From NCBI GenBank assembly GCA_049700035.1, contig JBNAWC010000034.1, positions 1 to 12,994 of the forward strand: DNA of 12,994 bases, written 5' to 3'. Below are positions 7,697 to 12,994 of the stretch, piece by piece. The notes under the pieces were generated by a model. The model was not told the origin of the DNA, did no database searches, and saw only the letters and a list, made by a program, of their open reading frames with translations. Origin of the DNA: JAVZLQ01 sp049700035 (GTDB lineage Archaea; Thermoproteota; Bathyarchaeia; Bathyarchaeales; Bathycorpusculaceae). Made by a program: the position numbers and the translations under genes. The stretch's first letter is position 1. The number at the start of each line of letters is the position of its first letter.

Positions 7697-7716
7697 CTAT
7701 TTATTGAAACAATAAA
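7697..7716 (+). promoter_or_regulatory. Probable nop5 TATA region with overlapping inverted repeat
   Basis: CTATTTATT (7697-7705) is a TATA-like box about 55 bases before the nop5 start and would give a start near 7727. It overlaps a perfect inverted repeat, TTTATTG (7700-7706), AAA, CAATAAA (7710-7716). A protein bound there would cover the TATA box. In so A/T-rich a spot the repeat could also arise by chance. Confidence 0.35.
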
Positions 7717-7743
7717 ATGAATATGTAGAGCAAGTTTCAGTTG

Positions 7744-7750
7744 TGGAGGA
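7744..7750 (+). promoter_or_regulatory. Strong ribosome binding site of nop5
   Basis: GTGGAGGA spans this site, an almost complete match to the archaeal Shine-Dalgarno. It lies 6 bases before the TTG at 7757 and decides that unusual start codon. Confidence 0.75.
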
Positions 7751-7756
7751 AAAAGC

Positions 7757-8980
7757 TTGAAGACAACTATTGTCAGCTGTCCATTCGGTTTTTTGGCTTT
7801 CAACGAAGAGAACAAGTTTATAGACAAGGTTTTGTTCTCGAAAAATCCGCAGACTGCAGCCCAAAAACTGATTAAAGGCGAGTCTGGAAAAATTATTGAA
7901 GAACTTGTTGAACTTGTTAACAAGCTTAAAGCCAGTGGTTTCGACGTTTTCGCTTTTGAAAATGCTCTTCTCGCCGAAGAAGTGAAAAGGCGCTTTAAAG
8001 TTACGACGGAATTCGTAAAATCATCAAAAGCTGGTGAACTTGTCCGTTCAAACATGGAGGATTTTGCCGTTGAAGCAGGCTTTGTTAAGGATGCTGAAGA
8101 GTTTAGAGTCTGGATGCACAGTTTGACAATGGAGATTGCCAAACTGAGGGTTAAGGGCGTCGTTGAGAAGAGGGACTTGCTCATAGTGCAGGCAATTCAG
8201 ACGCTTGACGACCTTGACAAGGCAATAAACCTTTTCATGGGGAGGCTTAGAGAGTGGTATGGCATACACTTTCCAGAACTTGACCGCCTAGTGGAAAAAC
8301 ACGAAACCTATGCGCGTCTAGTTTTAAAACTTGGAAGCAGAGAAAACTTCACAGTTGAAAACCTTGAAATGGAGGACATCCCAAAAGCAAAAGCTGAACA
8401 AATAGCAAAAGCTGCTGAGAACTCCATGGGTGCAGCGCTTCCAGAAGGGGACGTTTCGCAGATTCAAGCCTTGTGCAAAAATGTAATTGCCATGTACCAG
8501 CTTAGACAAGAACTTGAAGATTATCTGGACAAAACCATGGAAGAAGTCGCGCCAAACGTTAAGGCATTAACTGGCTCATTGCTTGGAGCACGCCTAATAG
8601 CTTTGGCTGGCGGATTAATGAATTTAGCTAGGATACCCGCAAGCACCATACAAGTCATAGGCGCCGAAAAAGCGCTTTTCCGTTCATTGAAAACTGGGAC
8701 GCGACCGCCTAAGCATGGAATAATTTTCCAGCACACCTATCTACATGAAGCTAAGAAGTGGCATAGGGGAAAAATTGCAAGGGCTTTGGCTGGCAAGTTG
8801 GCAATCGCTGCGAGAGCTGATGCTTTTGGTGGAAGATATATAGGCGAAGAGTTGAAGGCCGACTTGGAAAAGCGCATAGAAGAAATCCGTGAAAAATACA
8901 GTGAGCCTCCGCCAGTCAAGGAAAAGCCTAAACATGAAAAGAAGAAGAGGAGAAAAGGAAAGCGTGGAAGTAAAAGTTAA
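7757..8980 (+). CDS. nop5: Nop5 (Nop56/58-like) core protein of C/D box RNPs
   Basis: A scaffold protein of the C/D box ribonucleoprotein that binds L7Ae-RNA and fibrillarin for 2'-O-methylation of rRNA and tRNA. The 407 residues match archaeal Nop5 length. The N-terminal fibrillarin-binding domain covers about 1-115, then a coiled-coil region about 120-255 including REWYGIHFPELDRLV at 165-179. The Nop domain at about 260-360 has GARLIALAGGLMNLARIPA at 277-295, GAEKALFRSLKTG at 302-314, PPKHGIIFQH at 317-326 and ARALAGKLAIAARADAFGG at 341-359. The tail after 383 is proline- then Lys/Arg-rich, as in many homologues. The start is TTG at 7757 with a strong GGAGG upstream. The last 17 bases overlap the fibrillarin gene, so the two partners are co-translated. 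Confidence 0.97.
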   Translation: MKTTIVSCPFGFLAFNEENKFIDKVLFSKNPQTAAQKLIKGESGKIIEELVELVNKLKASGFDVFAFENALLAEEVKRRFKVTTEFVKSSKAGELVRSNMEDFAVEAGFVKDAEEFRVWMHSLTMEIAKLRVKGVVEKRDLLIVQAIQTLDDLDKAINLFMGRLREWYGIHFPELDRLVEKHETYARLVLKLGSRENFTVENLEMEDIPKAKAEQIAKAAENSMGAALPEGDVSQIQALCKNVIAMYQLRQELEDYLDKTMEEVAPNVKALTGSLLGARLIALAGGLMNLARIPASTIQVIGAEKALFRSLKTGTRPPKHGIIFQHTYLHEAKKWHRGKIARALAGKLAIAARADAFGGRYIGEELKADLEKRIEEIREKYSEPPPVKEKPKHEKKKRRKGKRGSKS

Positions 8981-9659
8981 GCCCCATCCGCAGTTTCCAG
9001 CAATATATCAAGTAACATTAGAAGATGGAAGCCAGAGACTTGCAACCAGAAACCTTACGCCGGGAAGAAACGTTTATGGCGAGAGGCTAATACGACATGA
9101 AGGCGTTGAATATCGCCTTTGGGACGCCTTCCGCAGCAAACTCGCCGCGGCTATACTGAAAAATTTGAAAACTGTTCCAATAAAGCCAGAGCATAAAGTG
9201 CTCTATTTAGGCGCGGCTTCCGGAACAACCGCAAGCCACGTTTCAGATATAGTCGGGGAAAGAGGCCGCGTGTACTGTGTTGAGTTTGCAGCTCGAGCTT
9301 TAAGAGAGCTTGTAAATAACGTTTGCACTTATAGGGTTAACATGTTGCCTATACTTGAGGATGCCCGTTTTCCAGAAAAATATGCGGTTTTCATAAGTGG
9401 AAAGGTTGACGACATATACTGTGACATAGCCCAGCCAGAACAAGCAAAAATCTTGGCGGACAACGCTGAAGTTTTTCTAAAAAGGTCTGGTTGGATAATG
9501 CTGGCTGTTAAAGCCCAAAGCATAGACGTGACAAAGGAGCCAGAAGAAGTCTACAAGAGCGAAGTTAGGGTTCTTGAAAATCGCGGTTTTCGCATAGAGG
9601 AGATTGTCCATCTAGAGCCTTATGATAAGGCTCACGCCATGATAGTAGCTCAGTTTTAA
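8964..9659 (+). CDS. flpA: Fibrillarin, rRNA/tRNA 2'-O-methyltransferase
   Basis: The SAM-dependent 2'-O-ribose methyltransferase of the C/D box RNP, partner of the adjacent Nop5. I place the start at GTG 8964, giving 231 residues that begin EVKVKPHPQFPAIYQV after the initiator, as archaeal fibrillarins do. GAGGAG at 8947-8952 and AGGA at 8956-8959 can serve as the ribosome site. The frame extends back to 8889 inside nop5, but those residues are low-complexity and basic and look like an overprint of the Nop5 tail. In this numbering the small N-terminal domain is 1-55, motif I is YLGAASGTT at 81-89, the SAM acidic residue is E107 in VYCVEFA, DDIYCDIAQPEQ is at 149-160, and AVKAQSIDVT at 181-190 carries a lysine of the catalytic region. 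The overlap with nop5 is 17 bp. Confidence 0.95.
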   Translation: MEVKVKPHPQFPAIYQVTLEDGSQRLATRNLTPGRNVYGERLIRHEGVEYRLWDAFRSKLAAAILKNLKTVPIKPEHKVLYLGAASGTTASHVSDIVGERGRVYCVEFAARALRELVNNVCTYRVNMLPILEDARFPEKYAVFISGKVDDIYCDIAQPEQAKILADNAEVFLKRSGWIMLAVKAQSIDVTKEPEEVYKSEVRVLENRGFRIEEIVHLEPYDKAHAMIVAQF

Positions 9660-9665
9660 GTATGA

Positions 9666-9673
9666 TTTATATC
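9666..9673 (+). promoter_or_regulatory. Probable TATA box of the HTH regulator gene
   Basis: TTTATATC lies 7 bases after the fibrillarin stop. A start about 26 bases from its centre falls near 9695, only some 10 bases before the ATG at 9706. With no Shine-Dalgarno there, this implies a leaderless or nearly leaderless message. Confidence 0.5.
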
Positions 9674-9679
9674 AGACAA

Positions 9680-9710
9680 CGCGATGATATTTTTGTGATA
9701 TCGCGATGAT
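9680..9710. repeat. CGCGATGAT direct repeat, candidate autoregulatory operator
   Basis: CGCGATGAT occurs at 9680-9688 and again at 9702-9710, exactly 22 bp apart, about two helical turns. The second copy covers the ATG of the HTH regulator gene and includes the palindrome ATCGCGAT (9700-9707). The two copies sit between the TATA box and the start, where a repressor would block transcription. The same stretch can also fold as an imperfect 8-bp hairpin with a G bulge at 9686. Confidence 0.5.
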
Positions 9711-10662
9711 TGTCGAGGAGAGGGAGAGGGCGAAACCACCAGAAAATGCGCTAAGAGAGGCTGGCTTCACTGTTTCAGAAAAGTGCTGTATACGTCCAAG
9801 CTGCTTTGATTTTGCGGCAAGGAAAAAGGAAATTCTAGTTTTTGTTAAGGCTCATCGCGATATTGATGCACTCTCACAGAACGACTTTTTCGAACTTGAA
9901 AAAATTTCAAACTGTGTTAGGGCAACTCCAATTCTGATAAGTGAAAGCATGCGTGAAAGACCACTAGAGGATGATACGGTTTATTCACGCTACAACATTA
10001 TGGCTGTAACACCAAAAACGTTCGAAAACTTTGTTGTGAACAAAATCAGCCCTCTAATCCAGGCTGGACCTGGCGGCTATTATGTGGAGATAGACTGCGA
10101 AGCGATAAGGCGCAGAAGGCAGGAACTAGGGTTATCTGTTGGCGAGATGGCTGAAATGGTTGGCTTGTCCCGCAGAACCCTTTATGGCTATGAGCGTGGC
10201 ATGGCTAAAGCCTCAGTGACAGCAGCATACAATCTCATGTGCGCCTTGGGAATACCAATAGCCAAACCAGTAAACATATTTGAAAAACCTAAAAACCAGC
10301 GCAGATGCTTCCTAACAAAAGCCAAGCGGATAATCGCAAAGAACAAAGTTGTAAAAAGGTTTTTGAAAAAGTTTTCGAGATGCAACGTAACAGCCGTTAG
10401 GAAGGCACCGTTCGACTTTGTTATAACAGTTCCGGAGGAAAGCACGCGGATAATAGGCGGAATTGCAAGTGAAAAAGAGCAAAAACTTGAGAGAAGAGTC
10501 GACGAAATCATAAGCGTAAGTAAAGTTGTGAGAGCCTACCCAATACTCGTCACGGACGGGCAGAAACCTGTTGANNNNNNNNNNGATAAGGATATATCAT
10601 GTGTCAACAGCGATGAACTCTCAAAAATTAGAAGACCCGAAGACTTAATCAACAAATTCTAA
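9706..10662 (+). CDS. Archaeal HTH-type transcriptional regulator (COG1395 family), with assembly gap
   Basis: A predicted DNA-binding protein of an archaea-specific family. Residues about 11-125 form the conserved N-terminal domain, with CFDFAARKKEILVFVKA at 33-49, RPLEDDTVYSRYNI at 85-98 and the linker APGGYYVEID-like QAGPGGYYVEID at 119-130. A Cro/C1-type helix-turn-helix follows at about 134-182 (LSVGEMAEMVGLSRRTLYGYERG at the core, given here by its limits 143-165). The C-terminal domain from about 200 to 318 ends SDELSKIRRPEDLINKF. Ten N bases interrupt codons 290-293, and the frame is kept on both sides. The ATG at 9706 has no Shine-Dalgarno and probably starts a leaderless message. 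The repeat around the start suggests self-regulation. The stop overlaps the RNase HII stop by 4 bp on the other strand. The targets are unknown. Confidence 0.88.
   Translation: MIVEERERAKPPENALREAGFTVSEKCCIRPSCFDFAARKKEILVFVKAHRDIDALSQNDFFELEKISNCVRATPILISESMRERPLEDDTVYSRYNIMAVTPKTFENFVVNKISPLIQAGPGGYYVEIDCEAIRRRRQELGLSVGEMAEMVGLSRRTLYGYERGMAKASVTAAYNLMCALGIPIAKPVNIFEKPKNQRRCFLTKAKRIIAKNKVVKRFLKKFSRCNVTAVRKAPFDFVITVPEESTRIIGGIASEKEQKLERRVDEIISVSKVVRAYPILVTDGQKPVXXXXDKDISCVNSDELSKIRRPEDLINKF
9852..9863. repeat. 12-bp inverted copy of the regulator-start motif
   Basis: TCATCGCGATAT is the exact reverse complement of ATATCGCGATGA at 9698-9709. It lies inside the regulator coding region at codons for HRDI, about 154 bp downstream. 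It could be a distal operator for looping, or a coding coincidence. Confidence 0.4.
10575..10584. other. Assembly gap (10 N)
   Basis: Ten unknown bases lie within the regulator gene. Ten is a common scaffold placeholder, so the true length may differ. The frame after the gap gives a family-like C-terminus, which suggests a true length of 3n+1 bases. Confidence 0.95.
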
Positions 10663-11321
10663 ACAAGCTTTGCTTGACGCAGTGCATTCTCGCTTTTTGC
10701 TCTTTTGGCTGGCTTCCAAGATTTCCTAACAAAATCTGGGTATTCCCCAACTTCTTCTAGGCATTTTTGTAGAAACATTATTGTTTTAGGGTCTGATGGA
10801 TAGCCGCATCCAATGTCTCCATATTTTTTGGCGAGTTCCGCGATTTCCTTATCCCTTTCCACTTTAGCTATTATTGAAGCTGCCGAAACTATGGGATATC
10901 GCCTATCAGCCTTATGTTCAGAAATTATCTGAACCTTAATTGAGAGTGCTTCTAAAATGTGCTGTTTAAACCGCTCCTCCAAAACATCAGAGGCGTCAAC
11001 ATAAGCTATGTCTGGCTTAAGCATCTCTATGACCTTTGCCATGGCTTGCGCTTCAAGCCTATTCAATTTATGCAATTTCCTTCCAGACATTACGACTTTG
11101 TCAATTTCCATCGGCGAAAGCTTCACAACGCTATACTTCTCTGCTATACGTTTAATTTCAACAGCAAGATTTTCGCGTCTCTGCGGCGAAAGAAGCTTTG
11201 AATCTCTCACTTTTAATTCAACAAGTTTTGGTATATCCTCTTCCTTAACCAAAACCCCAGCAATAACGAGCGGTCCAATGATAGAACCGCGTCCAGCATC
11301 ATCAACGCCTGCAATCAGCAT
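10659..11321 (-). CDS. rnhB: Ribonuclease HII
   Basis: An endonuclease that cuts the RNA strand of RNA-DNA hybrids and removes ribonucleotides or primers from DNA. I choose ATG 11321 (220 residues) over the TTG one codon earlier at 11324. The acidic metal-binding residues are D7 and D8 in GVDDAGRG at 5-12, D109 in YVDASD, and D139 in KADRRYPIVSAASI. Most family members have Asp-Glu (DEAGRG) at the first site, so D8 is a conservative change. DSKLLSPQRR at 40-49 and GCGYPSDPKT at 171-180 are the usual conserved blocks, and the length fits archaeal enzymes. It is 48 bp downstream of the THEP1 NTPase gene on the same strand and is probably in its transcript. The Shine-Dalgarno (AAAGG, 8 bases before the ATG) is modest. 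Confidence 0.95.
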   Translation of the reverse strand: MLIAGVDDAGRGSIIGPLVIAGVLVKEEDIPKLVELKVRDSKLLSPQRRENLAVEIKRIAEKYSVVKLSPMEIDKVVMSGRKLHKLNRLEAQAMAKVIEMLKPDIAYVDASDVLEERFKQHILEALSIKVQIISEHKADRRYPIVSAASIIAKVERDKEIAELAKKYGDIGCGYPSDPKTIMFLQKCLEEVGEYPDFVRKSWKPAKRAKSENALRQAKLV

Positions 11322-11369
11322 CAAAGTCGCCTTTCAAACAATATTTAATTCTAAACTAATAATGCTTTG

Positions 11370-11915
11370 TCATTTCTCGAGAAGCTCAGCGATTTTTTCA
11401 GCGATAACCATGTGGAGCCTATCTCTGTTTTCAAAGCTTACAATGTGAACTTCAGCATCTTCTCTGGCTTTGATTTCGTCTATAAGCTTGTCTTTTGCCT
11501 TCCAATGGACAATGCCGACTAACGGTTTTGCGCTGTAAACAGCCATTTTAACGGCTTGTTTAAATTTTTCAGAGAAAAGCTCCATTGGACCGACCTCGTC
11601 TATAGCTATTACATCAGCCTCTGCAACAGCTTTCGCTATTGCGTCTGCGCCAACGTTGTTTAGGTCTTCGATGTTAACACGGTACTTGCCAACCCTTGGA
11701 CCAGTAGGCTGGTTAATGTGGGCAAGCCATCCGCGCCTTGAGCTTGCTAAGTCTATGATTTCGAAGCCGACGCGTGCTCCGCAGGAGCGGACTTCTCGGC
11801 TTATCATTCCGCCAACTGCATAGCCCCTTTTCCTTAAAAATTCTACAACTTTTGTTAGTATTGCTGTTTTTCCTATTCCTGGGCTTCCAATTAGGAGCAT
11901 TATCCGCTTCTTCAT
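11370..11915 (-). CDS. THEP1-type nucleoside-triphosphatase
   Basis: A P-loop NTPase of the THEP1 family (COG1618, relative of human NTPCR), known to hydrolyse nucleoside triphosphates without strong base preference; the cellular role is unclear. The 181 residues match the family. Walker A is GSPGIGKT at 10-17 and Walker B is VIAIDEVGPMELFS at 102-115, with D106 and E107 for metal binding and catalysis. Other family marks are GGMISREVR at 35-43, VGFEIIDL at 49-56 and GKYRVN at 76-81. No Shine-Dalgarno precedes the ATG at 11915. The TATA-like box centred near 11942 is spaced to start transcription almost at the ATG, so the message is probably leaderless. rnhB follows by 48 bp. Confidence 0.93.
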   Translation of the reverse strand: MKKRIMLLIGSPGIGKTAILTKVVEFLRKRGYAVGGMISREVRSCGARVGFEIIDLASSRRGWLAHINQPTGPRVGKYRVNIEDLNNVGADAIAKAVAEADVIAIDEVGPMELFSEKFKQAVKMAVYSAKPLVGIVHWKAKDKLIDEIKAREDAEVHIVSFENRDRLHMVIAEKIAELLEK

Positions 11916-11939
11916 AAGCGAGAAAGTCTAATATCGCTT
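11916..11939. repeat. Short inverted repeat between the THEP1 NTPase start and its TATA box
   Basis: AAGCGA (11916-11921) and TCGCTT (11934-11939) are exact reverse complements with 12 bp between. They lie directly between the start codon and the TATA box. Six-base arms are weak evidence for an operator. Confidence 0.25.
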
Positions 11940-11947
11940 TTATAAAT
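11938..11947. promoter_or_regulatory. Symmetric TATA-like box shared by divergent THEP1 NTPase gene and trm1
   Basis: TTTTATAAAT reads as a TATA box on both strands (ATTTATAAAA on the minus). It sits about midway in the 62-bp gap between the two start codons. On the minus strand a start about 26 bases away falls at the THEP1 NTPase ATG. On the plus strand it falls near 11968, about 10 bases before the trm1 ATG. Confidence 0.5.
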
Positions 11948-11977
11948 GATTTAGTGCAGTGCGGAGAAAACGGTTTA

Positions 11978-12994
11978 ATGAGCGAAAAGTTCTGCGCTTT
12001 AGATTTTCCAACAGAAATGGTTAGCGAAGGCGAGGTAACCGTTTTAGTTCCAAAGTTGAAGGCTTTTGTTAAGTCTTCTTCGGAGTATGCGCCTTCCAAG
12101 GCTCCTGTTTTTTACAATCCTGTTATGGAGTTGAACCGTGACATTGCAGTTTTAGCTCTACAAGCCTACCAGAGAATAGTTAACCGTGAAATTGTGGTTT
12201 GCGAGCCTCTTGGTGGTTGTGGTGTTAGGGGAATACGCTTTGCCGTTGAGGTTGAAGAGGTGAAGGAGGTTTTAATTAACGACATAAACGCCAAAGCTTT
12301 TGAACTCGCAAAGTGCAATGTCAAAATCAACAAAGTAGGCGAGCGCGTGAAATTAGCTAATGAGGACGCGAATTACCTTCTAAGCATGTATGGAGCGCCT
12401 AGAAAAAGATTTGACGCCATAGACATAGACCCTTTCGGCTCTCCAGTTTCATACCTAGACTCGGCTTTAAGGGCTTTGCGTAATGGCGGCTTTTTGGCTT
12501 TAACTGCAACAGATATGGCGCCTTTATGTGGAGTCTATCCCAAAGCTTGTATTAGGCGATATTACGGCAAGCCTTTAAGAACGGAGTATTGCCACGAGTT
12601 GGCCGTTAGGCTTTTGGCTGGATGCCTAGCATTAACAGCGGCAAAATATGATATCGGCGTGAAATTTCTTTTCAGCCACAGCACAGATCACTACATAAGG
12701 GTCTACGCAGAAATAGCACACGGCGCAAAGAAGGCTGATGAAAGCATCAGGAATATGGGTTATGTTGCCCACTGCTTCACGTGCTTCCACAGGGAAGCCC
12801 GTAAAGGACTTTTCGCGGATACGCTGCCTTTGAAATGTCCGGAATGTGGTTCAAGGCTTAGCTTTAGTGGTCCGTTGTGGCTTGGCAAAATAGCTGATAA
12901 GGAATTCTGCGGGTTGATGGAAAAAGAACTCTTACAGAAAAGGCTTGGGCAAAAAGAGAAAGTGAAAAAAATTTTGGCTTTGGTGAAGGGTGAA
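11978..12994 (+). CDS. trm1: tRNA (guanine26-N2)-dimethyltransferase, 3'-partial
   Basis: A SAM-dependent enzyme that makes N2,N2-dimethylguanosine at position 26 of tRNA. The window holds 339 codons with no stop. Family proteins are usually somewhat longer, so perhaps 30-50 residues lie beyond the edge. Visible features are VFYNPVMELNRDIAVLA at 44-60, SAM motif I GGCGVRGIRF at 79-88, NDINAKAFELAKCNV at 101-115, catalytic DPFGSPVSYLDSA at 151-163, TATDMAPLCG at 176-185, and YGKPLRTEYCHELAVRLL at 196-213. A zinc-ribbon-like set follows at C266, C269, C287 and C290. The ATG at 11978 has GGAG at 11963-11966, 11 bases upstream, somewhat far. The gene is divergent from the THEP1 NTPase gene. Confidence 0.95.
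   Translation, partial: MSEKFCALDFPTEMVSEGEVTVLVPKLKAFVKSSSEYAPSKAPVFYNPVMELNRDIAVLALQAYQRIVNREIVVCEPLGGCGVRGIRFAVEVEEVKEVLINDINAKAFELAKCNVKINKVGERVKLANEDANYLLSMYGAPRKRFDAIDIDPFGSPVSYLDSALRALRNGGFLALTATDMAPLCGVYPKACIRRYYGKPLRTEYCHELAVRLLAGCLALTAAKYDIGVKFLFSHSTDHYIRVYAEIAHGAKKADESIRNMGYVAHCFTCFHREARKGLFADTLPLKCPECGSRLSFSGPLWLGKIADKEFCGLMEKELLQKRLGQKEKVKKILALVKGE

Noticed and set aside
7636..8184. 182-residue minus-strand open frame opposite nop5
   Set aside because: It is antisense to a strongly conserved gene, rich in Ser/Thr as shadow frames are, and has no recognisable motif.
8889..8963. N-terminal extension of fibrillarin within nop5
   Set aside because: The 25 residues are low-complexity and basic, mirror the Lys-rich Nop5 tail in another frame, and exceed the usual fibrillarin N-terminus; GTG 8964 gives the standard length.
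1..12994. CRISPR array, insertion sequence, prophage, toxin-antitoxin or defence genes
   Set aside because: No regularly spaced repeats, transposase, integrase or nuclease signatures were seen; every long frame is explained by a housekeeping or small accessory gene.

Overview
The window reads as a piece of an archaeal chromosome. It carries a Nop5-fibrillarin pair (C/D box RNP proteins), an archaeal COG1395-type regulator, Trm1, a THEP1-type NTPase and RNase HII. Genes are tightly packed, A/T-rich TATA-like boxes precede several starts, and TTG or GTG starts are frequent. The family variants (RNase HII with GVDDAGRG, IleRS with WTTMPF and GWDCQGLP) and moderate base composition suggest the TACK side of the Archaea, perhaps Bathyarchaeia. 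That placement is inference from sequence feel and was not tested by phylogeny.

Layout. Bases 1-224 are mostly non-coding. 225-1118 (+) encodes a secreted protein with a DUF4114-like domain. It converges, with one base between stops, on a long minus-strand block: pyrD (7296), pyrK, a small membrane hydrolase-like protein and a class I methyltransferase broken by a one-base frameshift run in near-contiguous order. ileS (4155-1120) follows behind its own promoter. 7394-7612 (-) is a 72-residue coiled-coil protein divergent from nop5. 7757-9659 (+) is nop5 overlapping the fibrillarin gene, followed by a COG1395 HTH regulator (9706-10662) that contains a 10-N assembly gap. That gene overlaps by 4 bp, tail to tail, with RNase HII (11321-10659). 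RNase HII lies downstream of a THEP1 NTPase (11915-11370), and the NTPase is divergent from trm1, which runs off the right edge.

How the genes work together. PyrD and PyrK form an NAD-linked dihydroorotate dehydrogenase for pyrimidine synthesis. Nop5, fibrillarin, Trm1 and IleRS all serve RNA modification or translation, and RNase HII serves genome maintenance. This is mainly a housekeeping region. I found no defence system, CRISPR array, insertion sequence, prophage, tRNA or rRNA, and I do not think it holds a dramatic new system. The points worth a second look are mostly regulatory or small: a repeated CGCGATGAT motif at the start of the HTH regulator gene with a 12-bp inverted copy inside the coding region, a 9-bp inverted repeat just upstream of the ileS promoter, a symmetric TATA box between the NTPase gene and trm1, the T-run frameshift in the methyltransferase, and the coiled-coil microprotein beside nop5.
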